DNA from: DAOVRL01 sp964459805
GTDB taxonomy: Bacteria > Planctomycetota > Phycisphaerae > Sedimentisphaerales > Anaerobacaceae
DNA: 7,919 nucleotides
Assembly (NCBI GenBank): GCA_964459805.1
Contig: CAYWOD010000174.1
Span: 1 to 7,919 of the forward strand
Reading direction: 5' to 3'
Shown here: positions 1 through 5,773 of the stretch, in pieces
Layout: every line of letters begins with the position of its first letter
Numbering within the stretch: position 1 is the stretch's first letter
The notes under the pieces: model-generated
Seen by the model: only the letters and a program-made list of their open reading frames with translations
What the model was told of the DNA's origin: nothing
Databases searched by the model: none
Made by a program: the position numbers and the translations under genes

Positions 1-79
1 ACAAGAAGAACGTTAGCAGCAGAACGCCGAATACAATCGGAACGCAATATAAAAGTCGCCTTGTTATGTACGTTGTCAT
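1..79 (-). CDS. ABC transporter permease, OppB/DppB type (N-terminal fragment, runs off the left edge)
   Basis: The reverse complement of the first 79 bases opens with ATG and stays open for 26 codons, MTTYITRRLLYC followed by VPIVFGVLLLTFFL. This short basic start, then the RRLLY motif, then a hydrophobic first membrane helix is the standard N-terminus of DppB/OppB-type inner-membrane permeases (binding-protein-dependent transport, peptide/nickel class). The ATG shares bases with the TGA of the upstream binding-protein gene (ATGA overlap at 76-79), which points to one operon with translational coupling; no good Shine-Dalgarno is seen in front of it. The rest of the gene, and probably a second permease and ATPase genes, lie outside the window. 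The identification rests on 26 residues plus context, so substrate class cannot be read from it. Confidence 0.82.
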   Translation of the reverse strand, partial: MTTYITRRLLYCVPIVFGVLLLTFFL

Positions 80-1887
80 TCGATGTTCTTGACCAGATCT
101 CTGTACGCCGCCCGTTTGGCCAGGTCAATTCTGCGATATTTACTCAGGCCGAATGCGAACGCGTGCGGCTTGTAATTCTTGTACCAGTCATGGCCCAGCA
201 CGTAGGCGACCCGGTGGTTCAAAAACGCCGCCGGACAATCATCCAGTACAATAAGCTCCATTTCCTGATAGAGCTCTCGCCTTTCGGGGCAGCCGGGCAT
301 CACTTGTGCTCTCTCATAAAGCTGGTCAAACTCCGGATTGGAGTAGTTGAATGCGTTCGGCCCACCAGCCCGGTACTTGCCGTAAAACAATGACAGCAAC
401 TCCAGCGCATCAGGGATCGATGCACTCGCGCCCGATGCGAACATCTGAACGCTCCCGGCTCTCAGCTTCTCTTGAAAGGTGGGCCGATCCATATATTGCA
501 CCTCCGCTTCAAGCCCGACGGCGTTCAAACTGCGCTTGAGGAATTGCCCATATTGACGGAACCACGTGCCAGCGCCCGGCATTGCGATCTTGAGCACGGG
601 TAGTTCGCGTCCCCTGATCCTCTCGGCCTCGGCCAATAGCTCTTTTGCCTTTTGGGGATCATAGCGGGCATGTCCTTTTTCTTTTATTTCGGGATTGTAG
701 GAAGACATCATAGGCGGTATCACACCGTGGGCGACCAAATGTCGATTATTGAAAAACAGCTCTATGAATCTCTCGCGGTCTATGGCACAGCTTATCGCCC
801 GGCGCAGGGGTTTGTTCTTGCCGAGAACACCGTCCGCCATATTGAAGCCGAGCCAGTAGGTTGACGGGTCCTCAAAGCTTTTCAGGTGTATGTTGCGGTC
901 TTTCATTGCGGACGTCAATTCTCCGCCGCCGGTGATGACCTCGTCGAAGCTGTCTTTGGGAATTACACCGGCATCGACCTTCCCCTGCAAGAACAGGAGC
1001 CAGGCCGGCTGATATTCTTCGATGACGGTCCAAACCACCCTGTCGGCGAACGGTATGCGTTTTCCCGCGTCGTTGAGGTAGCCGGCCTCGGCGTCACCGA
1101 TCTGGCCTTCGCACGGGTACAGTTCCACCCTGAATGTGGGATTGCGCACAAGCTCAACGTAGCTGCCGCGACGCCATACATTCAACCTGAAAGGCCCGGT
1201 GCCAACGGGATGGCTTATGATATCCTGGCCGTAATAATCAACCGCCTCTTCGGCAACAGGGGCAAAAGCAGTATCCGCCAGGGCAGTATAAATGACCTGC
1301 GGCCACGGTTTTGTGAGCTTAATAAGCAGCGTGTAGTCATCGGGCGTCTGCAATCCTTCGATCCGCCGGGAATAATCCACGTCCTCGGAACCGGCGCAGC
1401 CCTTTGTGTATTCGCGGAAATCGTCCAGCCCAAGAATCCGCTCATCCAGATAGGCCCAGTTCGGGCTCAGGGTCTTGATGTCGGCTATTCTCTTGAACGA
1501 ATAAACGAAGTCGTGCGCCTTTAGCTCTCTGGCTTTGCCGCCCGGGAAACAGGCGTCGCTCTGAAAATATACCCCTCTTTTTATGCTTATGGTATAGACG
1601 AGCCGGTCTTTGCTGATCCGCGGCATATCTTCGGCCAGCAAAGGCGCCAGCTCGTATGGCCGCTTCAAAAAGTGATAATCGTACAGCGTCTCGAAGATTT
1701 GACTGGCAACTATGCGCGAATATATGTCGCTTATATTGGCCGGGTCCAGGCCTGCTATCTTCGTGTAAAGAACGTGCCGCAAGACCATCTCATCGGGTTC
1801 TTCGACCGGGGCCGAGCCGTCACATCCGGCAGTAGTCGCCAGTGCCGCCACAAACAAAATGCTCAAAAACTTTAGCGCAAAATCCAT
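76..1887 (-). CDS. ABC transporter family-5 solute-binding lipoprotein (OppA/DppA-like)
   Basis: A periplasmic or membrane-anchored solute-binding protein (SBP_bac_5 family) that captures peptides or similar solutes for an ABC importer. From the ATG at 1887 it is 603 residues. It starts with MDFALKFLSILFVAALATTAGC, a short lipoprotein signal with a lipobox-like TAGC (Cys about residue 22). Family hallmarks are the N-terminal LDPANISDIYSRIVASQIFETL segment, SIKRGVYFQSD near 100-112, HPVGTGPF at about 226-233 followed by VELVRNPTF, and a C-terminal half with LRRAISCAIDRERF. The frame extends upstream to a TTG at 1929, but the ATG at 1887 is preferred because it begins the lipoprotein signal and has GGAG (1892-1895) 4 bases ahead. 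It overlaps the permease start by ATGA. The unknown secreted gene at 2123-3235 precedes it in the same direction, separated by a repeat-bearing spacer. Ligand could be peptide, oligosaccharide or nickel; the sequence does not decide. Confidence 0.93.
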   Translation of the reverse strand: MDFALKFLSILFVAALATTAGCDGSAPVEEPDEMVLRHVLYTKIAGLDPANISDIYSRIVASQIFETLYDYHFLKRPYELAPLLAEDMPRISKDRLVYTISIKRGVYFQSDACFPGGKARELKAHDFVYSFKRIADIKTLSPNWAYLDERILGLDDFREYTKGCAGSEDVDYSRRIEGLQTPDDYTLLIKLTKPWPQVIYTALADTAFAPVAEEAVDYYGQDIISHPVGTGPFRLNVWRRGSYVELVRNPTFRVELYPCEGQIGDAEAGYLNDAGKRIPFADRVVWTVIEEYQPAWLLFLQGKVDAGVIPKDSFDEVITGGGELTSAMKDRNIHLKSFEDPSTYWLGFNMADGVLGKNKPLRRAISCAIDRERFIELFFNNRHLVAHGVIPPMMSSYNPEIKEKGHARYDPQKAKELLAEAERIRGRELPVLKIAMPGAGTWFRQYGQFLKRSLNAVGLEAEVQYMDRPTFQEKLRAGSVQMFASGASASIPDALELLSLFYGKYRAGGPNAFNYSNPEFDQLYERAQVMPGCPERRELYQEMELIVLDDCPAAFLNHRVAYVLGHDWYKNYKPHAFAFGLSKYRRIDLAKRAAYRDLVKNIE

Positions 1888-2008
1888 TTTGCTCCAAGCT
1901 GATTGTGCCCTACAAAGTACGGAATTCAACGGAAACAGCTACGGCAAAGCTTTCGACTTTCCATCTTCGGTCCCTCCGCCCCGCGGCAAGGCCGATTCTA
2001 CTTAGTAT

Positions 2009-2119
2009 CTGTTGCGGAAAGCCAAAACCGACAATGTCACCCCTGCGAAAGCAGGGGTCCATATCGAAAAACCTGGATTCCTGCTTTCGCAGGAATGACA
2101 AATGCTGTTTCCGCAACAG
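2009..2119. repeat. Nested palindromic element with 12-bp terminal inverted repeats (MITE-like)
   Basis: CTGTTGCGGAAA at 2009-2020 and TTTCCGCAACAG at 2108-2119 are perfect inverted copies that enclose a REP-like pair of hairpins. The whole 111-base unit ends 3 bases past the stop codon of the 370-residue gene and lies upstream of the binding-protein gene. I could not find a convincing target-site duplication next to the ends. It could be a small non-autonomous mobile element, or a REP pair that landed within an older palindrome. In a read-through transcript it would fold into a large structure between two co-directional genes. Confidence 0.7.
2035..2100. repeat. REP-like pair of GAAA-loop hairpins in opposite orientation
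   Basis: Two 8-bp stems are visible. The first is ACCCCTGC (2039-2046), loop GAAA, GCAGGGGT (2051-2058). The second is ATTCCTGC (2077-2084), loop TTTC, GCAGGAAT (2089-2096), which has a GAAA loop on the minus strand. The unit is bounded by TGTCA at 2035-2039 and TGACA at 2096-2100. The head-to-head arrangement and the GTCATTCCTGCGAAAGCAGG core match the style of REP/BIME sequences dispersed in many bacterial genomes. Such sequences are often moved by RAYT (TnpA-REP) enzymes; none is in this window. Confidence 0.82.
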
Positions 2120-2122
2120 GAA

Positions 2123-3235
2123 CTATTTAACGAAACCGGTCCCTGGCGGCCTCGGCAAAGCAAGCGGTCCGTTACGCTTCTTGCCGCTTGAATCCGGCCC
2201 GTACTTGAACTTGAGTTTCAGCGGCAATGCACCGGTCTTCGTATCGCTTCCGAGCAGCCTGTTATGTTCGGTCCAAAGCGCCTGGTCATCTTCACGCTCA
2301 ACGGCCCTTTTTATCGCCGATTGCGGTGTCCCCAGAAGCTTGCCGATGCAACTGTCCTCGGTCCCGACCAGCACCGAAGCCAACTGTTGTTTCTGGGCAT
2401 CGCTCAGACGGTCCTTGCCGTTCACGTACCTTTGTATCGCGCAGGAATACAATTGACCGAAGTGATGCGCAACAACAGATTTATTCGCACTGCCCGAGAT
2501 TATCTTATCGGCCAGCAGCTTTAGTATGGCGCCGTCGAGAAGCTCATACTCCACTTTCCAGGAGGCGTACTGCTTAATTCGTGTGTTGGCTATTTGCAGC
2601 AGCAGTTGTTCTCCCTGTGGAATCCGCGCGTCCGCGGCGAATTGCGCGATCAAGCCCATAGTCTCGGGGTTACTGCTGCCGACCAGATCTTTAAGTTTGC
2701 CTGCGATGGCCCGCGCCAGTTGCGAGGTCGTCGCGCCTCCGGAGTTTAGCTGTTTTATGATACCCGGGTTTGTAATCGAATGGACAGCCCAATAGCGGAC
2801 AACCGCATTCTTACTCTTCAGCATCGCGACCGACAAATTCGTCAGCATCAGGTCCTCCAGACCGTCAATCAGCATCATAAGATTGATCGTCACCTTGACT
2901 CTGCGGTCTTCCGGCAGCATTGAAGCCTGCTGGAGAGCGGCCGTAATGTGTTTGCGGGCCGATTTGGAGAACTGCTGGGCATATTGGTTCTGGGTGCTCT
3001 GTCTGCTCAGGATGATTGTCCGAAGCCTTGCTATATCCGTGAATCTCCTCGCTTGTAGTAATCCCTGCACGCCATCAGCGACAAAATCATCAATGACCTG
3101 CAAATCCTGCTGACTAAGCACCGCTTTGCTGCGTATCTTGTCGATCGCCCTTGGATCGACGGCCGGCGAGCTGGAACCCACCGCCAGAAACGAAAATGTC
3201 ACCAGAGCAGCGAAAACCACCCATTTTTCCTTCAT
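2123..3235 (-). CDS. Secreted helical-repeat (HEAT-like) protein of unknown function
   Basis: I do not recognise a named family. The 370-residue product has a clear N-terminal export signal (MKEKWVVFAALVTFSFLAVG, cleavage probably between residues 21 and 26). The body is almost wholly alpha-helical by composition. The stretch at about 110-200, with SKNAVVRYWAVHSI and the phrase TNPGI, reads like HEAT/Armadillo-type helical pairs, which usually act as protein-binding scaffolds. The last 35 residues are basic and Pro/Gly-rich (GKKRNGPLALPRPPGTGFVK) and probably unstructured. Only two cysteines (about 264 and 296) occur, and no catalytic motif is seen. The ATG at 3235 has a modest GGGGTG 8 bases upstream. 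The gene precedes the ABC binding-protein gene in the same direction by 235 bases, so they may be co-transcribed, but the spacer contains a repeat element and a functional link is only suggested. Confidence 0.85.
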   Translation of the reverse strand: MKEKWVVFAALVTFSFLAVGSSSPAVDPRAIDKIRSKAVLSQQDLQVIDDFVADGVQGLLQARRFTDIARLRTIILSRQSTQNQYAQQFSKSARKHITAALQQASMLPEDRRVKVTINLMMLIDGLEDLMLTNLSVAMLKSKNAVVRYWAVHSITNPGIIKQLNSGGATTSQLARAIAGKLKDLVGSSNPETMGLIAQFAADARIPQGEQLLLQIANTRIKQYASWKVEYELLDGAILKLLADKIISGSANKSVVAHHFGQLYSCAIQRYVNGKDRLSDAQKQQLASVLVGTEDSCIGKLLGTPQSAIKRAVEREDDQALWTEHNRLLGSDTKTGALPLKLKFKYGPDSSGKKRNGPLALPRPPGTGFVK

Positions 3236-3275
3236 CTTATAAGCACCCCAAAAAACGACCTATCCCGGGTTAGAC

Positions 3276-3327
3276 TGTGGCACGGCCATCCGGGCCGTGT
3301 TTTCACGGGCTTCAAGCCCATGCCACA
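3276..3327. repeat. Dispersed-type three-armed palindrome (cloverleaf-like)
   Basis: An outer 7-bp stem, TGTGGCA (3276-3282) with TGCCACA (3321-3327), closes two inner hairpins. One is CACGGCC-ATCCG-GGCCGTG (3281-3299); the other is GGGCTT-C-AAGCCC (3307-3319). The first inner stem shares two bases with the outer stem, so both cannot form fully at once. No gene fits here. The compact, GC-rich, self-terminating design looks like a repeated genomic element rather than a one-off terminator; neither strand has a T-run after the stem. It lies between the candidate promoter at 3334-3362 and the start of the 370-residue gene, so it would be part of that mRNA leader. Confidence 0.7.
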
Positions 3328-3333
3328 TTATCC

Positions 3334-3362
3334 AGCTTAACTTCCGGACCGCCTTTTGTCAA
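3334..3362 (-). promoter_or_regulatory. Candidate sigma-70-type promoter for the 370-residue gene
   Basis: Read on the minus strand, a perfect TTGACA (3357-3362) is followed after exactly 17 bases by TAAGCT (3334-3339), a weak -10 with the conserved first TA and last T. Transcription would start near 3327, giving a leader of about 90 bases that includes the three-armed palindrome. A second TTGACA occurs at 3383-3388 without a usable -10. The -35 is strong and the -10 poor, so this is a candidate only. Confidence 0.4.
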
Positions 3363-3455
3363 GTGAATTCAGGACTGTTCTGTGTCAAACGCATACAACC
3401 AGGAGTTCTTCCTCTGCTTTTTTCGTCCGGCCCCCTGTTTGTTGGTCCCTGAAGT

Positions 3456-3464
3456 TGATATAAT
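3456..3464 (+). promoter_or_regulatory. Extended -10 promoter for the sulfatase gene
   Basis: TGATATAAT at 3456-3464 is a perfect TGn extended -10 followed by the consensus TATAAT hexamer. There is no good -35 at the right distance (TGTTTG at 3436-3441 is the 17-base-spaced hexamer), as expected for extended -10 promoters. The start site would be near 3471, giving a leader of about 55 bases before the ATG at 3527. It points away from the candidate promoter at 3334-3362, so the two form a divergent regulatory region. Confidence 0.55.
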
Positions 3465-3468
3465 CCTT

Positions 3469-3484
3469 TATAAACCTATAAACC
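3469..3484 (+). repeat. Tandem octamer repeat at the sulfatase start site
   Basis: TATAAACC occurs twice in direct tandem (3469-3476 and 3477-3484), beginning 5 bases after the -10 box and covering the predicted transcription start. A repeated site in this position could be an operator for a repressor, with half-sites 8 bases apart. It could also be chance in an AT-rich stretch. No regulator gene is adjacent. Confidence 0.35.
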
Positions 3485-3526
3485 ACACGATAGACCTTGT
3501 TGGATATTCCGAAAGGAACGCCGAAT

Positions 3527-5128
3527 ATGGGACCAAAAACAAATACTTCAAGTCGTGTTAATCGCCGCCAATTTATCCAGGCTGTCGGTTTGGGCGTGGC
3601 CTCGCTGGTGCTTCCGCAATGTGCGGGCAGCGCAAAGCCGTCCGCCGGCGCAAGGCCCACCCACAGGCCCAACATCATATTCATTATGGCAGACGATATG
3701 GGTTATGGTGATGTGGGCTGCTACAACAAGGACTCGAAGATTCCGACGCCGAATATCGACCGTTTGGCGAGCCAGGGCGTTCGATTTACCGATGCGCACT
3801 CGCCGTCGGCAGTCTGCACGCCAACCCGCTACGGCGTGCTCACGGGCAGATACTGCTGGAGGACCTGGCTCAGAAGCGGCGTCGTGGGAGGCTATACGAA
3901 CCCATTGATAGAGCCGAGCAGCACTACGGTGGGGTCATTTATGCAAGAGCAAGGCTACCGAACCGCCTGCATCGGCAAGTGGCACCTCGGGGTGGGCTGG
4001 ATCCGGCACAACGGTTATGTGGGCAGCGCCAAAGACGGCCGCAAGTATTCGTCACACCAGGATGGCGACCCCGAGAAAGGTCTAAACGTGGATTTCACCA
4101 AACCGATTAACGGTGGTCCGGCGGATCTGGGGTTCGATTACGCATATTTCACGGCCGCATGCTCGACGATAGACGGTCCGTTTTGCTACATCGAGAATCG
4201 CCACACGGTCGGCATACCCAATAAGCAGATGCCGATAGATAAAGGCATTCATCCCGACTACCGGCCGCGACCGGGCTGGATGGCCGAAGGCTTTGATGTC
4301 AGGGACGTCGATACCGTATTCAGCGGAAAAGCCGTTGAGTTTATGGAGAATAACTGCAAAAAAACGCCCGAAAAGCCATTCTTTTTGTATCTGGCGCTTT
4401 CGGCGCCGCACGCTCCCTGGCTGCCGCCGGATTTCACCGAGGGTCGTACCGAAGAAGGCCCCCGGGGCGACCTGGTTGCCTGGGTGGACTGGTCCCTTGG
4501 CCGGGTCCTCGATGCCCTGGACCGTCTCAAGCTCACAGGGGATACACTGATAATAATGACAAGCGACAACGGTCCCCGACACGGGGCTAACGACCACAAG
4601 TCGGCCGGCGACCTTCGAGGCTACAAGTCGCATATATGGGAAGGCGGACACCGGATACCCTTCATTGCCCGCTGGCCCGGGAAGATTAAACCAGGCAGCA
4701 CAAGCGATGAGGTTATCTGCCTGACCGACCTGATGGCGACGTGTGCAGCTATTGTGGAAAAGGACCTTCCCGACAACGCTGGGCCGGATAGCTTCAATAT
4801 CCTCCCCGCCCTTCTGGGCAAGAAACTTGCCAAGCCGATTCGACCGGCTATTGTTCACCATTCCGTTTTTGGCGTGTTTTCCATACGACAGGGCAACTGG
4901 AAGTTGATACTCGATACGAAAACGTCCGGCGGGTGGGTCCGCCCCAGCGGCAAAGGGCCGGTCCCAGGGACTCCGGGACAGCTATATGACCTCCAGGAGG
5001 ACCCGTACGAGCAAAATGATTTATGGGACAGGCGCCCGGAGATTGTGGAACGGTTGACAAAGCTGCTTGAAAAGTACAAAGAACAAGGATACAGCCAGCC
5101 TTTGCATAGAGGAAGGGAGACAGGATGA
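3527..5128 (+). CDS. Tat-exported sulfatase (family S1, Cys-type formylglycine enzyme)
   Basis: Hydrolyses a sulfate ester using a formylglycine made from the active-site Cys; probably acts in the periplasm or at the cell surface. The 533-residue protein from the ATG at 3527 begins with a Tat signal, NRRQFIQAVGLGVASLVLPQ, so it is exported folded. PNIIFIMADDMGYGD gives the metal-binding Asp pair (about 56-57). SAVCTPTRYGVLTGR holds the CxPxR signature with Cys97 and Arg101. GKWHLG supplies Lys151 and His153, APHAPW has His295, MTSDNGPRHG has Asp347 and Asn348, and SHIWEGGHRIPF follows Lys367. All expected catalytic and metal residues are therefore present. The C-terminal sulfatase subdomain is complete, ending near QLYDLQEDPYEQNDL. 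The frame runs back to a TTG at 3497, but the ATG has AAAGGA (3512-3517) 9 bases ahead and directly precedes the Tat signal. It stands alone, with no maturase or second sulfatase in the window. Subfamily and substrate (polysaccharide or small aryl/steroid sulfate) are undetermined. Confidence 0.95.
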   Translation: MGPKTNTSSRVNRRQFIQAVGLGVASLVLPQCAGSAKPSAGARPTHRPNIIFIMADDMGYGDVGCYNKDSKIPTPNIDRLASQGVRFTDAHSPSAVCTPTRYGVLTGRYCWRTWLRSGVVGGYTNPLIEPSSTTVGSFMQEQGYRTACIGKWHLGVGWIRHNGYVGSAKDGRKYSSHQDGDPEKGLNVDFTKPINGGPADLGFDYAYFTAACSTIDGPFCYIENRHTVGIPNKQMPIDKGIHPDYRPRPGWMAEGFDVRDVDTVFSGKAVEFMENNCKKTPEKPFFLYLALSAPHAPWLPPDFTEGRTEEGPRGDLVAWVDWSLGRVLDALDRLKLTGDTLIIMTSDNGPRHGANDHKSAGDLRGYKSHIWEGGHRIPFIARWPGKIKPGSTSDEVICLTDLMATCAAIVEKDLPDNAGPDSFNILPALLGKKLAKPIRPAIVHHSVFGVFSIRQGNWKLILDTKTSGGWVRPSGKGPVPGTPGQLYDLQEDPYEQNDLWDRRPEIVERLTKLLEKYKEQGYSQPLHRGRETG

Positions 5129-5303
5129 ATTGGCAACAATGATAGGCTGTTGAACCCCCCGGCCGAGCGTTTTTGCGCCGCCTGTATTCACCGAGCTGCT
5201 GTCGTTATCCGGCGCAAGCTCTTAGCCCGCATTTCTCACGGCTATAGTAGAAAAAAAGGGCACATCCGGGAAATGAGTAGGTCTATGAGCGTATCGCACC
5301 ACC

Positions 5304-5658
5304 GAGAAAAATCGTTCAGGGCCCCAGAGGCACAAATTTCCACCCCTGTGCCGAATGGCATGAAGTTAGTGATAAGCGTTGAAAACGAAGCAACTTACGT
5401 GAGTCCTGTGCGGCATCAATTATGGGTTTGGCCGCTGGCCTGGAATCCCTCGTAGAACACCAAGGAACCACAAAGGGCACAGAGGGCACTGAGAAGAACA
5501 CAGTATGAAATCTTCGTGTTCTCTGTATTCTATTTGGGGAGTCAATCATGCAAGGCAAGGAATTCAATAAGTCACTTTTGAGCAAAGAGTTATGGCTTAT
5601 CTTCATGCCATTCCCCCCTGTGCCCCAAATTTGAGCCTCTGCCCAAACGATTTTTCTC
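5304..5658. repeat. Imperfect inverted repeat, about 60-base arms around a 235-base centre
   Basis: The left arm (5304-5365) and right arm (5601-5658) are inverted copies. Their outer ends match perfectly for 13 bases (GAGAAAAATCGTT at 5304-5316 against AACGATTTTTCTC at 5646-5658), as do their inner ends (GAATGGCATGAAG at 5353-5365 against CTTCATGCCATTC at 5601-5613). The middle also aligns through AAATTT and CAGAGGC/GCCTCTG, with a 4-base length difference. In contrast CCCCTGTGCC is in the same orientation in both arms (5343-5352 and 5615-5624). The arms are too long and too good to be chance. They are most likely two opposed copies of one dispersed repeat, or the ends of a decayed mobile element. 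Confidence 0.75.
5459..5522. repeat. Purine-rich low-complexity repeat with a terminal hairpin
   Basis: From about 5459 the plus strand reads as a run of related short words (accaaggaaccacaaag, then GGGCAC-AGA-GGGCAC at 5475-5489) and ends in a hairpin, AGAACAC (5495-5501) with GTGTTCT (5516-5522). The style matches the ACCACAAAGG...CACAGAG type of intergenic repeat that I know from several environmental bacteria; this is recalled resemblance, not a search result. It has no coding character, although the minus strand is open across it. Confidence 0.5.
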
Positions 5659-5773
5659 TCCAGCCAAGTCCGAGAGCCTGGTTTGTCAGGCCACCTACGC
5701 ATTAACCGGATGAGGCATATTTATTTACGCCCCCGGCATGTGCAGCCGGAATCGGCCGTTTTTAAGCCACCTG

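Larger units (their letters stand above)
5129..5773. other. Long gene-free spacer built of repeat remnants
   Basis: This 645-base stretch lies between the convergent ends of the sulfatase and PEP carboxykinase genes. The open frames in it (5150-5455 plus and 5316-5702 minus) cross the inverted-repeat arms and low-complexity sequence, lack ribosome binding sites and resemble no protein I know. It contains the inverted repeat at 5304-5658 and the purine-rich repeat at 5459-5522. I see no clear terminator for either gene. The only stem followed by T residues on the plus strand (GCCG-GAAT-CGGC at 5745-5756, then CGTTTTT) is only 4 bp. Bases 5129-5303 show nothing I can name. Confidence 0.7.

Noticed and set aside
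886..1524. Plus-strand open frame of 212 codons inside the binding-protein gene
   Set aside because: It is the shadow of a gene with clear family motifs on the minus strand; its translation shows no recognisable domain and no ribosome binding site precedes it.
1888..1930. Possible promoter for the binding-protein gene (TTGAAT, 16 bases, CACAAT on the minus strand)
   Set aside because: Both boxes are poor and the start site would fall on the Shine-Dalgarno, leaving almost no leader; co-transcription or a more distant promoter is as likely.
1842..2456. Plus-strand open frame of 204 codons across the REP element
   Set aside because: It runs through the palindromic repeat and antisense to the 370-residue gene; the sequence is repeat-like (RKQGSISKNLDSCFRRN), typical of translated REP units.
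4082..4861. Minus-strand open frame of 259 codons inside the sulfatase gene
   Set aside because: The plus strand carries every sulfatase active-site motif across this stretch; the antisense translation is motif-free.
5316..5702. Minus-strand open frame of 128 codons in the long spacer
   Set aside because: It spans both arms of the inverted repeat and the low-complexity repeat, has no ribosome binding site and reads like translated repeat sequence (SVPSVPFVV).
5690..5720. Resemblance of the GGCCACCTACGC...CCGGATGAGGC stretch to enterobacterial REP sequences
   Set aside because: The match is short, without the paired stem that defines those elements, and the rest of the window does not look enterobacterial.
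5733..5760. Possible intrinsic terminator near the PEP carboxykinase end (CCGGC...GCCGG or GCCG-GAAT-CGGC plus T-run)
   Set aside because: The stems are only 4-5 bp and mutually exclusive; the T-run follows on the plus strand, wrong for the adjacent minus-strand gene and about 600 bases from the sulfatase stop.
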